Source: Euglena gracilis (taxonomy: Eukaryota > Euglenida > Euglenophyceae > Euglenales). From it: DNA of 64,000 nt. The stretch's first letter is position 1, and each line of letters opens with the position of its first letter. The translations under genes and the position numbers were made by a program. The notes beneath the pieces are model-generated. The model was not told the DNA's origin. It made no database searches and was given only the letters and a program-made list of their open reading frames with translations. Positions 10,155 through 19,814 of this stretch are shown here, piece by piece. The stretch spans positions 16,872,595 to 16,936,594 of the forward strand of contig CP154957.1 of the NCBI GenBank assembly GCA_039621445.1. Reading direction: 5' to 3'.

Positions 10155-10560
10155 ATACCACCCCCCCACCCCTAATTGACACCCCCCCATAATTGACACC
10201 CCCCCCTCCCAACCGAAAATTTTTTCAGCCGCTCGCGTCTTTTCCGCCGGGGTTTGTCAGGAGTCCCTTGTATTTTGCCTTGTCCGTTCGGACCCCCCCA
10301 TAATTGACACCCCTCCATAATTGACACTACCTGGGGGGTTTGGAGGGTGTCGGGGGTGTCAATTACCACCCCCCCCCCCCTTATTGTCCCCCCCCCCTTA
10401 TTGTCCCTGGGCCCCGGCCGACAGGGGATTTTTTGGCCCGGCCAATGAAAATTCCTTTGGTACCCCCTTATTGTCCCCCCCCCCCTTATTGTCCCGTCGG
10501 GCCTCCCGGGGAGAGGTGGGTGGGACAATAAGGGGGGGGGGGGTGGTATGGGTGGGGGGG
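10155..10560. repeat. C-run arrays with AT cores (family J)
   Basis: Units of C6-C9 followed by TAATTGACA or TTATTGTCC repeat in both orientations (10165-10200, 10295-10330, 10365-10410, 10465-10495, 10520-10545). Between the TTATTGTCC units lies CGGCCGACAGGGGATTTTTTG and CCTTTGGTACC, also found in reverse at 19150-19215. Overall an inverted-repeat element with low-complexity ends. Confidence 0.55.
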
Positions 10561-10599
10561 GTGGTAACTTGGGTTAGCCGTGGAGTTACGGAGAAATCA

Positions 10600-10850
10600 A
10601 AATTTTGTCAGATAAGGTGTTCCAAGGGCTTTATTTCAGGTCCGTGGACATTTCCTTTGATTTTCTGTCATTTTTGAGATATTTTGAGATATTCCCCCCC
10701 ACCCCAAAATGGCCGTTTTGGGCACAAAAGCGCGCTGGAATACTGACCAGGCGTGTTGGCAGCCAAACCGGCGAACGGGGGGTGATAAAACACTCTCGGT
10801 AGCACAAGGGGTTTGGTTTATTTTGGGATCCCTCGCCCAGTTGAGAAACA
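10600..10850. repeat. B-unit fragment plus reverse 77-bp monomer
   Basis: 10615-10690 carries TTCCAAGGGCTTTATTTCAGG and GAGATATTTTGAGATATT (B tail). 10790-10850 is one reverse monomer of the 77-bp family (CTCTCGGTAGCACAAGGGG). Confidence 0.55.
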
Positions 10851-10984
10851 GTAGCTGTGAGTTACGTCCAATGCCCTGGATTAGTGCAAGTATCAAGAAC
10901 TATTTAGTGTGTCCGCACATATGCCAGTTGGCCCAAATAACACCCTTTTGTTTTGCAAACACACTCTTCAAAACTACATTAGAC

Positions 10985-11105
10985 TGTTGAGTTGGCCGAC
11001 TGGTTGGTCGACTCAACAACTAGTCGACCGATTGGTCGGTCGACTTCTTATCAACAGGACCCCCCATGCATCACCAACTAGTCGGTCAACTCCACAGGAC
11101 CCCCC
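10985..11105. repeat. GTCGACCGACTAGTCGG palindrome cluster (family H)
   Basis: Self-complementary words built from GTCGAC and ACTAGT occur at 10990-11050 and 11080. Cleaner arrays of the same words lie at 35270-35385, 37360-37405 and 39585-39660. Confidence 0.65.
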
Positions 11106-11815
11106 CTCAGGCTAAGTCGGCGAGTCCCCATGGCAGATGGGGGGGGGGGGGGCGGACCCCCCCTATGGTCCAGGAGGGGGGGGGGCACCCCCCCAATAAA
11201 ACACCCTGCTTACATCGAACCCTGGTTTTGACGCAAAGCCAGTGTTTAGAGACACAGACTTCGACCGAAATCTGTGTTTTTAACACAGAATTTGGCAAGA
11301 AAATTGTGGTGAGAAAATTAAGTTTCAGTGTTTTGAGGGTTGGAAAATTCCTTTTTCGATGTGTCAAATCCTGCTCTTTTTTCTTGGAAAATGACTATTT
11401 GGAAGCCAATTGGTCTGAACTCTACTTCGAGGTGTACAAAAAATAAAACGGCAGGCAAAAATTCCAGTAAAGCACCCAAATTTCACCATCATTATTTTGA
11501 CTGTAATTTTCAACGGTGTCGGTTGTGGCACCCCTTCCCCAAAGCCTCAGCCCAGAATGACAAGAAACGGCTGGACAATGGTCCAAATGCCTGAAAAAGA
11601 CAAAAAATGTAGCGCCATACAAATGTGGCAGTGGAATTTGTAAGGGTGGAGAACAAAGAGGAATGGCAAGTGCAGTTGCAGTGACAGTGCACTGGCGGTG
11701 ACAGTGTAGCTTGGTGAAGTCTCGAGGAAAAGTCCAACGTCTAAAGCATCGAAAGAAGCCCTTAGAATGCCCTATCCACAGTATTTCCGTTTTCCCATGA
11801 TTCCCAGCCTGGCCC
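11106..11815. other. intergenic, no supported gene
   Basis: A G-run / C-run inverted patch (11140-11190) is followed by mostly unique AT-rich sequence. ORFs over 11422-11859 on the minus strand lack splice or homology support. Confidence 0.4.
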
Positions 11816-11819
11816 AAGA

Positions 11820-12080
11820 AACACCATGGTCGGCCCGACCTATACCGACCTATGGTCAAAATTCCTCCGAAAGTTTCGAAAAAGGGGGCGGGGTAATGCG
11901 GTTCATTGGCCAGTCGCCCCGATCTCCAGTGGTCGGCCCGACCTAGGTCGGGCCGACCAATGGTCGGGCCGACCTAGGTCGGTACGACCTCCAGGATCAT
12001 CATAGCCATATCCGCCCGGGGCCGTCGCCCAGTGCCAGCCAACTAGTGGGGGGGGGTCGACCCAAGGCGACTGTGGGCCA
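11820..12080. repeat. GGTCGGGCCGACCTAGGTCGG palindromes
   Basis: The self-complementary words GGTCGGCCCGACC and CCTAGGTCGG repeat from 11828 to 11990. A short relative is at 29245-29262. Confidence 0.6.
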
Positions 12081-12084
12081 ACCC

Positions 12085-12655
12085 CAGGGACTGGCCGAAC
12101 CATTCTAAGGCTTTTTTCAAGCCACCATTTTTGGAAAATTTGATTTTGCCCGAAAAATGCCCGGGAAAACTAGATTTTGCCCGAAAAACGGCCTAAAACA
12201 GAAGAGGCGTGAGGCGCGAAAATCGGCAATATCTTGGGCTTGCGGGGGGTTGTGGAGAAATCAAAAATGTCATAAATGTCAAATAATTCAAATTTTGGGT
12301 CAAGTGATCCTTGATTTGGTGCCAACTCCAAATTTGGGACCAAACTCCTGATTCGCAATTTTTGAAATTCCTAGTTGGTCCGAAATTTTCGGTGTTGATG
12401 TTCCCTTTTTCGTAGCCGAAAATGCGGTTTCACGCCCCCGCAACCTGACGAACCCCCAAGGGGCCAGGAAGAATTTGGGTCTTTTATTGGGGAAGTCAAC
12501 CGGTTGAGTCCGGGTTGGTCAGATACTAGGGGGACGGGGAGGTTGACTAATGAAGTCAACCGAACTGGGGGCAGACCGTTCAAAGGAGAGTGGGAAGGGG
12601 GGTCCAAGGAGGTGCACGGCAGCCTTCGGCCCGCCTTCAAAAAATGAAGTCTAGT
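12085..12655. other. intergenic sequence downstream of the minus gene
   Basis: Unique sequence with short GTCAACC repeats around 12495-12565. No gene recognised. Confidence 0.4.
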
Positions 12656-12658
12656 CCG

Positions 12659-12664
12659 TTTATT
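12659..12664 (-). promoter_or_regulatory. candidate poly(A) signal AATAAA
   Basis: Reads AATAAA on the minus strand, about 185 bases downstream of the TAA of the minus-strand gene ending at 12847. Sequence match and position only. Confidence 0.35.
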
Positions 12665-12846
12665 TGCTAAGTACACCGTTCTGCTCTACACTTCTCTCGC
12701 TTGGGCACACAAACACACGTCGCCCAAAAAATCGAGGGTTTTCAACGAAAATGCAGATGTTTCCTTTGTGCACCCTCCCCACCATCCAAAACCACCATCC
12801 CCCCATTGGAGGGTTAGTGGGGGGGACACCTTTGTTCATTTATGTT

Positions 12847-13132
12847 TTAAAACAAAGTTAGAACAAACCTGCCGGTGCCTTCCTTCGAAATACCATCGGC
12901 AAGCGTGGCATTGTCCCTCTCCGTTCTTGGAAACATATTTGGTGGGACGTCATTCAAAGTTCTCTTCAACTCTTCGATATCATCATCTGTTTCACCATTT
13001 CTTTTTCTCCATTCAGCTCTGGCCCTGCAGGTTGAACAGAAAAAAAAAATATCGAAAAACGCCTTCATACGCTTCCTCCTTCAGAATTGTTTGTTGCCAG
13101 CCAACGATCGAAGCCAAGGTGGAATTCAAGCC
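12847..13132 (-). CDS. 3' end of an unrecognised gene, 46-nt intron
   Basis: On the minus strand, exon 13132-13071 follows an acceptor (TCACCATTCCCAG) and encodes GLNSTLASIVGWQQTILKEE plus two bases. A 46-nt intron (13070-13025) starts GTATGA, has a T-rich tract and ends CTGCAG. Exon 13024 to 12847 begins with the single base needed to restore the frame and reads ARAEWRKRNGETDDDIEELK, then a stretch including NDVPPNMFPRTERDNATLAD, and stops at TAA. A second donor (CAG|GTTTGT at 12868) could extend the gene, but the frame also terminates nine codons later. The protein is charged and probably helical around the acidic patch. No family recognised; upstream exons not located. Confidence 0.65.
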
Positions 13133-13439
13133 CTGGGAATGGTGACATGCTGGGGAGCACACACATGAATTAAAAAAACCATTGCATTTGTATAAGCTGG
13201 TTTCGGCTTGTCCCCTGACCGTGAATTCAATTCCATCCGTTTTCATTTATTTGACAACACACCCATTCTTACTGGACAGATTCCTAACTTAAACGTCTAT
13301 GAGTGTCTATTTTTTCGTCTCCACATGAACATTTTGTTGCAGACCTTCAAGGAGGCGGAGTTTCAATTCAATGTCACCATTGTCTTTTCACAATTGGTTG
13401 TTGCAATTATTGCTGTTCAAGTCTAGAGATAGCCTTCTT

Positions 13440-14100
13440 CGAGGAGACTGGGGTCTACATTGACTGTCCCAGCAGCATGCTCAGCAGCTGCAGCACCCAG
13501 ACATCAAGCAGCGGGGGCAAAGCCTCAAGCGACTCCAATTGCTAGGGCAGAGCCACTGGCCGCCCCAGCAGCAGGAGTGTAGCCACAAGCAGCCCCAGCA
13601 GCCAAGATGTAATGGCAATGGCATTATGCTGCAACATTGGATTGACATTTGAGTCGACTTGTGCTTCACATTTGCCCCTTCAGTTCACATCCAGGGGGAG
13701 AATCCCAGCAACATTGGCTGCAAGAAAAATGCCAGCACCATTGGCAGGGGGAGGCCCAGCGCCACCAGAGGATCAGATCGACATTTGAGACTTGTCTGCA
13801 GAACCCTCCATTTGTCCTTGATTTGCCTCTGTTTCAAATGTGGGGGAAAAATCCCAACAATATCTGCTTCATGAAAAGTCTCAGCAGCCTTTGCAGGGAA
13901 AACCCCAGCACCATCTACCACCAGAATCCCAAGACCATTTGCAGCAGGGAAACCAGTTGCATCAGGAACAATCCCAACATGCAGAGAAGTCCCACCGGCA
14001 ACTGCAGCAATGGAAACCCTAGCACCAAGTGAAGGGAATGTCCCAACAACATTTGCCCCAGGGTTTGTAGGGATTGCCCCGACACTGGCCCAATGTGAAC
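13440..14100. repeat. degenerate CCAGCA / 42-bp repeat tract
   Basis: Phrases such as CCCAGCAACATTGGC, CCAGCACCATTGGC, CCCAACAATATCTGC and CCAGCACCATCTACC recur with loose 40-45 bp spacing. Both strands stay open for long distances for this reason (for example a 209-codon minus frame), so ORF length is not evidence of a gene here. Confidence 0.5.
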
Positions 14101-14183
14101 CACAGGCCCAAGAAACCAACGACCCTGTGTTGGACTTCCTGCCACCCCGTCTGCGAAAAACGCTTGTCGCGGCTTTTTGGTAG
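13875..14183 (+). CDS. Pro/Thr/Ala-rich open frame without start codon
   Basis: The frame between TGA at 13872 and TAG at 14181 holds 102 codons. The first two thirds follow the local repeat (TIPTCREVPPATAA type). The last third leaves the repeat and reads QAQETNDPVLDFLPPRLRK then TLVAAFW before the stop, which looks like a genuine protein end. No ATG near its beginning; it could be a terminal exon. No homologue recognised, and a minus-strand reading of the same DNA is also open. Confidence 0.3.
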   Translation, partial: KVSAAFAGKTPAPSTTRIPRPFAAGKPVASGTIPTCREVPPATAAMETLAPSEGNVPTTFAPGFVGIAPTLAQCEPQAQETNDPVLDFLPPRLRKTLVAAFW

Positions 14184-14424
14184 CTTCGCCTCTGCACTGG
14201 CCTTTTTTTAAAAAAAACGCCCACTGGGTTTTGCATTGGAATATTTTTGAATGCACATTTTCGTTTAACTAAAAAACTTCCTTTTACAAAACTGATAAAA
14301 TCATAAAATTCCATTTTTGTTTCATTTTTGGACGTTTTTGACCATTTTCTGTTGTAGTTGGCAGTTTTTGAACTTCACCCTCACCAACTCATTGTGGTGA
14401 ACACCACCCAAAGGCTGCTCCGTG

Positions 14425-14602
14425 CTCGACGTTCCCTCGGTCCACCGCGGCCGTCGTCATCTCGATCTTCCCTCGGTCCACCGCGACCGTCGTCCCTCGA
14501 TCTTCTCTCGGTCCACCGCGGCTGTCGTCATCTCGATCTTCCCTCGGTCCTTTCCCTCGGTCCACCACGGCCGTTGTCATCTTGACCTTCCCTCGGCTCA
14601 CT
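14425..14602. repeat. tandem repeat of about 36-42 bp
   Basis: Four to five copies of CCTCGGTCCACCGCGGCCGT followed by CGTCATCTCGATCTTC, with small deletions between copies. Confidence 0.75.
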
Positions 14603-14639
14603 TCGGGGGGTTTATAAGTGGGAGGGCGGGTTGATAGTC

Positions 14640-14790
14640 GGCAGGGGGGAGGTTAGGCAAGGGTGGGGGAGGGGGGTTGGGGGCTCTGCCCCCAAAGGAA
14701 TTTCATGGAGAAACTTCACTGGTGAAGTTCACCAGGGTGGGGGGGTCCCGCCCGAAAAACCCAAAGTTCACCGCCTGATCTCGGGGGGTA
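14640..14790. repeat. GGTGAAGTTCACC repeat block (family G)
   Basis: Order: AGGTTAGGCAAGGGTGGGGG, GGGGGCTCTGCCCCC, GGAGAAACTTCACTGGTGAAG, GTTCACCGCCTGATCTC. The same order occurs at 20375-20570, and parts at 23515-23830 and 33560-33990. Confidence 0.7.
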
Positions 14791-14971
14791 ACAATTGGTA
14801 GGATTGTACTTGAAATTTTTCCGAAAAATATAATGGAAATTTTTCCGAAATTTTTCCAGGAAAAATAAATTATATTTTTCCGAGTGGAAAAATATGGAAA
14901 TTTATTTTTTTTGAAGCAAGTCACAATGAGGAAAAGTTTTTATCTCCCCGCTCTTTTCTCAGGATTTTTTC

Positions 14972-15358
14972 ATGGGTCGCCACAGAAAGCATGCCATATG
15001 GGAACAATTTGTGGCAAAGGACAAGGATGGGACAGTTTGTGCCCACTGTTGCCATTGTGAATGGACTCAGAAGGCCAATATCACCCGGATGACTCAGCAT
15101 TACGAAGCATGTCACCGGAGCAATGTTGTACCGGTGGCAGCGGTCCACCCTTATGAGGAGGAGCCCCGCAATCATGAAGATTCTCAATCCTCTGTGGCTT
15201 CAATGTCTCCAAATTCTCCCAGTCCAAAGAAGCAAAAAACTTTGGATGGTTTTGCAGACCACAAGTTCACTCCAACCATTGATGTAGGATGCGTGGGGGG
15301 GGGGGCACTTTTTTGGGGGGGGAGGTGTTCCCCGGCGTCCATCGGCCAAAATTTTTGA
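14972..15358 (+). pseudogene. BED zinc-finger N-terminus of hAT transposase
   Basis: The frame starts at ATG 14972 (MGRHRKHAIWEQFVAKDKDG) and shows the BED pattern: aromatic W then F in the first part, a CAHC pair, then HYEACH supplying the later His/Cys ligands. BED fingers bind DNA and recognise transposon ends. After residue about 90 the frame becomes acidic-Ser/Pro-rich (SPNSPSPKKQKTLDGF), as is common between BED and catalytic domains, then runs into a G-run and stops. Truncated relative to the family; product unlikely to be active. Confidence 0.8.
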
Positions 15359-15599
15359 GGTCTTTTTTTTTGGTGTAAAAAGGCCGTTTTTGGTGTCATA
15401 AACTGCCATCCTTGTAGTTTCTGGTCTGTCCTTTACCCTGATACTGTGAAGCACGCCCCTCATTCGACAAACTTTTGGGAAACGTTTTGTGGCGTGGTTG
15501 TGATGTTGGTAGGCAATTGAACAATCCTTTTGTTGTTTGGGGGGTCAGTTTTGGGGGCAATCAGTCAGTTTTACTTTTTAACAAAGTATCCACCTTTAT

Positions 15600-15814
15600 T
15601 CATTCATTTCATTGTTGAGCCAGTTGAGATGGATGCTTCACCCACCGTTTCTTCCCTTGGCCGCCTTTTGGGAGCCATTGCGGCCGCACAGGCGTCCGTT
15701 GAACGTGTGTTCAGCTCCGCTGATTTTCAGTCCGATGGCCGGACTCGCATTGAGTTCGACAAACTTGCCCGTGAGGTGTTCATCCGCTACAATCACATGG
15801 CACTGAGTGCTTGA
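15600..15814 (+). pseudogene. hAT C-terminal dimerisation domain fragment
   Basis: The frame reads SLGRLLGAIAAAQASVERVF then SSADFQSDGRTRIEFDKLAR and ends in TGA. It matches the hAT C-terminal hallmark: an A-S-x-E-R-x-F-S core followed by R-x-R-L/I. This region mediates transposase dimerisation. The first ATG in the frame is at 15630 (MDASPTVSS). It is separated from the BED frame by non-coding, G-rich filler, so the parent gene has lost its middle. Confidence 0.85.
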
Positions 15815-16104
15815 GTTTGCCTTTGATGTCCATTGTTTTGCCAAGTCCCATCCATTTATTGGCCTTTTGTCATCTGACACCCAATGATGAACAATTGTTT
15901 GGCGGAACTAACTCCTCGCCGCGCCCTACGGGGCAAAAAGAGGGCACGGGCAGGGCCTTGGGGGCAGTTCCCGAGTGCGCTCAACCGTGAGGTTACTTTT
16001 TTATCATCAAAAAATATTTTTCCGAAATTTTTCCGAAATTTTTCCGAAAGAAAAATATTTTTTATATTTTTCCGAAAAAAAACAATCCTAACAATTGGGG
16101 AGTG

Positions 16105-17060
16105 GTCGTTGAGCTCTTATCCCTTTATGGGTAAGAGCGAAGCTTACCCCTGGGGGGTGTCTTCCCCGCGTCCCCCCCGCGTCCCCCCCCGCGTCCCCCC
16201 CGCGTCCCCCCCGCGTCCCACTTTGGAACCAAATTTTTTTTCTCAAGACAGCCAAATTCAGGAAGCTGATTCCTAATTTTAGGCAAATTTGCGGTGGGTG
16301 ATTCCTAATTTGGGGTGGGTTAGTCCCAATTTGTTGTGGTAGAATACTAATTTGACTAAATTTTTCTCGTGGCAAATTCCTAATTTCGCTGTCCCAAAAA
16401 TGGCGTCTCCCCCGTGTCCCCCCCTGCGTCCCCCCCCCTCGGCACGGCAAAATGGGGACCCCTCCTGGTCAGCTGACCCCCTCGGCACGGCATGCCGAAT
16501 CATAATGAATTTTCCTTTGGGAAATTCCGGCTGTCCGCCACGGTGGACCCACCCTGGGGGACTGACCCCCTCGTCACGACAAATGGGACCCCCCCCCCCT
16601 GGTGGCCGAGGGTCCTCGTCAGACGTGCCGAACCTCCCAACTCCTCGCCAGGCCCGAGTTATTCAGCCGCGAAGGGTCCAAACTGGGTAGGATTCCCCCC
16701 CCCTCTTCCGACTCTGCCATTTCGCCAGGGTCCAAAAATTCAAAAATCAAAATTTCTAAGATATCTCGAGAAAACGTCATTATTTTCGGAAATGTCGGTC
16801 TGACAAAATGCACCCCTAGTGGCCCTCTATCACCCCCTGTTCGCCGTTTTGGCCGCCAACACGCCTGGCCCATGTTCCAACGTGCTTTTGTGGCCCCAAA
16901 ACGGCCATTTTGGGGTGTTTTTTCGGGCCTTTTTTTTTGGGCCAAAAAAAGAGGTTTTCCCAAAATATCTCGACAATGAAGCAAAATCAAAGGAAATGTC
17001 CGGAGACCTAAATTGAAGCCCTTACAAAGCCTGATCTAACAGTATTTTGCTTTCCCCATA
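16105..17060 (+). repeat. interspersed repeat family B, copy 3
   Basis: Starts right after the hAT target duplication with TGAGCTCTTATCCCTTTATG and the GAGCGAAGCTTACC hairpin tip, has a CCCCGCGT tandem (16160-16220) and a unique insert with TTCCTAATTT phrases (16250-16385), then resumes B order from about 16630 (CAGGCCCGAGTTATTCAG) to 17060. Confidence 0.7.
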
Positions 17061-17164
17061 ACTCCCTGCGGGATGCCGGTTCTGTCCTGAACCCGGCATC
17101 TGGGGACGCCGGGTTCAGGTCAGAACTGGCGCCCCTCCCCCCTTGTTTAAAGCGTTGTTTTAGG

Positions 17165-18031
17165 GACTCCGGCAAGGTTGACGGCTTGTTTTTTTTGAAA
17201 CAAAAAGAACATGTTTTTTAAAAAAAATATGTTTTTTTTTAAAAAAAAAACAAAAAAAACGTCATGGAGGGTTTGGGGAAAAAAATTTTGCAATGTTTTT
17301 TTTGGGAAAAAGTGCATTTTTTATCTCTACAACATTCATTTTTTTGGGTTGAAAGCATGATTTTTCGCACCAGAAAACACAGATTTGGAAATACTTTCAC
17401 ACATTTGAAAAAAAAACTTCACAAGGGGTGTTCCCCCCATGACCCCCCTCCCCCAACCCGACCTAAGACCCGTTTCGGCCATTTTTTTTCTGAAAAACTT
17501 GGCCAGTGATGCCTAATTTGACAAAATATTCCGGTAGATTTCCTAATTTTCGTTTGGGGGATTCCTACCCCCCCCCTAAATGACCCTATCAATGTTGCTT
17601 CAGGACCCCCCAAAGGGTCATCCAGGGGGGGGTCATTTAGGGGGGGATACTTTTCCCACTTGAAAAATTGCTCTGCTAAATGACCCCCCCCCCCTAGATG
17701 ACCCCCCAGGGGGGTCATTTAGGGGGGGGGGTATTTTGGAGCCTAAAAAGGTTTTTTTCCCAAAAATTCGTTTTCGGTGATTTCTAATCTGGCCACCGAA
17801 AATGTGCCCCCCCCCCTCGTGCCCCCCCTCCCTGTGACCCCCCCCCGTGACCCCCCCTCGTGACCCGAACCACCCGCGAAAAATTTTCTTCAAAAAAATG
17901 GTCATTTCGCAAGGAAAAAAGGTCAATTTTTGCTTTTTCAAAAAAAACATGTTTTTTTTGCGTTTTTTTTATTTAAAAAAACATGTTTTTTTTTAAAAAA
18001 AAACAAAGAAAACGTCAACCCTGGACTCCGG
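17165..18031. mobile_element. hAT-like element F, copy 1, exact 8-bp duplication
   Basis: The element 17173-18023 begins CAAGGTTGACG and ends CGTCAACCCTG. Both ends are flanked by GACTCCGG (17165-17172 and 18024-18031), an exact 8-bp duplication. Subterminal T-runs and A-runs mirror each other (ACATGTTTTTTTAAAAAAA-type). The interior has ATGCCTAATTTGACAAAATA phrases and C-runs around AAATGACC cores (17565-17740). No transposase frame, so non-autonomous; copy 2 is at 19214-19764. Confidence 0.85.
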
Positions 18032-18089
18032 TTTCAGGACAGAACCGGCGTCCCTGACCACAGGACACTCCCAGGACCAACCTTTCACC

Positions 18090-18600
18090 GCTGATCTGAT
18101 GAGTCAATTTCGTCAAATTCCGACGATCACGAGCGCATCCATGGCTGCGTCGATCGTTCAGGAACAAACTTACCCCTCAATTGAAACGATCACCACCAAA
18201 TTCAGCCACACTGCACAGTACTCCAGTTTCCCATCACTGGGAAATCCTAATTTCACAATTCTTGTACCCCTTGGACCCCTCAGGTCGTCGATTTGAAGAG
18301 GAAAATCGTTTCTGCGTGGTTCATTAAGCATCTTAAATCAAACAGCACCAGGGTTGGGCAATGTCAAGCGATTAACCATAGTTATTTGGGGGTCGGGCGT
18401 CGATTAACCAATTCCGTGCCTTTCCCTCAATTAATTTTGATTAACCGCCACTGGATCAATTTTTCAAAAAAAAAACACAAAGCCATTTGCTTTTCTGGCT
18501 AACTTCCTCAAACCGGCGTCGGTTTTGTCATTCCTAAAAATGCCATAAAAAGTGCCCCAACATGGCCCTCGGGTCCTAAGATGATTGTTCTAACCATGGA
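18090..18600. other. decayed K-like sequence and unique DNA
   Basis: 18110-18225 loosely resembles family K (ATCGTTCAGG, TTGAAACGATC). 18360-18450 has two GATTAACCA words. No gene supported. Confidence 0.35.
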
Positions 18601-18627
18601 GCACAATGAAATTTGCCATTTGGGGAC

Positions 18628-19037
18628 CATTGGGGCATAGTTGGCAGCTTGTTTTTTTTTGACACTGTTTTTTTGGTTTTTTTTTAATTTTAACAATGTT
18701 TTTTTTAAAAAAATGTCAACAAGGTTTTACTCAGAAAATTTTTTGAATGCGTATTTTGAATCATTTTTGGAAAGTTTTGGGTCATTTTTGCCAAAAATTC
18801 CTTGCACAAAAAATGAAAGAAGTCATACATTTGCATTTTTTTTGCATTTTTTGGATGTTTTTGACCGTTTTTTTGGCTATTTTTGAACTTAGTAGGATTC
18901 GAAGTATGGTTTGGTGTTTCATAACGAGTTTTTCAATGAAAATTTCCTTTTTTTTGGCCTTTTTTTTTAAAAAAAACACGTTGTTTTGTTTTGTTAAAAA
19001 ACAACAACAAACAAAAAACACCAACTATGCACTAGGG
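18628..19037. mobile_element. hAT-like MITE, family E copy 1
   Basis: Element 18636-19029 starts CATAGTTGGCAGC and ends CCAACTATG. Flanks are CATTGGGG and CACTAGGG (8 bp, six matching). The inside is T-run then A-run sequence with TTTTGAACTTAGTAGGATTC, shared with copies at 25965-26380 and 26942-27313. Confidence 0.75.
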
Positions 19038-19087
19038 TGGAAAACCAATTTTGGTGAAAATTGGTGCTGTTTTTGGAAATAGAGTAC

Positions 19088-19813
19088 CCCCCCCCCCATA
19101 TTGTCCCAACCACCTTCCCACTGGGACCCCAAATGGACAATATGGGGGGGGACAATATGGGGGTACCAAAGGAAATTTCATTGTCCGAGCCAAAAAAACC
19201 CCCAGTCGGCCGGCAAGGTTGACGGCTTGTTTTTTTGAAGCAAAAAAAACATGGTTTTTTAAAAAAATATGTTTTTTTTTGGAAAAAAACAAAAAAAACG
19301 TCATGGAGGGTTTGGCGGAAAATTTTTTGCAATGTTTTTTTTGAAAAAAAACTTGGCCGGTGATGCCTAATTTGACAAAATATTCAGGTAGATTCCTAAT
19401 TTTGAGGCATGAATTTTGCAAAATTTAGACTGGTGATGCCTAATTTGGTGTCAAAATACTAATTTTAGGTTGGGGGATTCCTAATTTGGAGCCAAAAAGG
19501 ACTTCCCCCCCAAAATTCATTTTTGGTGATTCCTAATTTGCCCACCGAAAATGTGACCCCCCCTCGTGACCCCCCCCTGCCCCCCCCCCCCCCCCGTGAC
19601 CCGAACCACACCAAAAAAATTTTCCTCAAAAAATGGCGATTTCGCAAGGAAAAAGGTTGATTTTTGCTTTTTCAAAAAAAACATGTTTTTTTGCGTTTTT
19701 TTAAAAAAAACATGTAAGTTTTTTTTGTTTTTTTTAAAAAAAACAAAAAAAAACGTCAACCCTGTTGGTCGGGCCGAGGAACAATATGGGGGGGGGACAA
19801 TATGGGGGGGGTA
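19088..19813. repeat. family J element (reverse) carrying a nested insertion
   Basis: CCCCCATATTGTCC (19090) and GGGGGACAATATGGGGG (19145-19162, 19785-19808) are the AT-core/C-run arms. 19165-19213 is the reverse of 10420-10455 (GTACCAAAGGAAATTTCATT, CAGTCGGCCGG). Element F copy 2 interrupts it. Confidence 0.55.
19206..19772. mobile_element. hAT-like element F, copy 2, nested
   Basis: Element 19214-19764 has the same ends as copy 1 (CAAGGTTGACGG and CGTCAACCCTG) and the same T-run/A-run subterminal pattern. Flanks TCGGCCGG and TTGGTCGG agree at six of eight positions. It lies inside a J-type element whose uninterrupted form is visible near 10420-10440. Confidence 0.75.
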
Positions 19814-19814
19814 C

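Larger units (their letters stand above)
14791..16098 (+). mobile_element. hAT transposon, internally deleted, 8-bp target duplication
   Basis: The element spans 14799-16090 (1292 bp). Its ends are TAGGATTGT and ACAATCCTA, and both are directly flanked by ACAATTGG (14791-14798 and 16091-16098), an exact 8-bp target-site duplication as expected for the hAT superfamily. Subterminal regions on both sides are rich in TTTTTCCGAAAAAT. Inside, on the plus strand, are an N-terminal BED zinc finger frame and a C-terminal hAT dimerisation frame. The catalytic RNase-H-like middle of a normal hAT transposase (usually 600 or more residues in total) is missing, and the gap holds G-runs. It is therefore non-autonomous. 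Confidence 0.9.

Noticed and set aside
13685-14314. 209-codon minus-strand ORF
   Set aside because: Most of it mirrors the degenerate CCAGCA repeat; the plus-strand reading ends in a more protein-like sequence, and neither has support.
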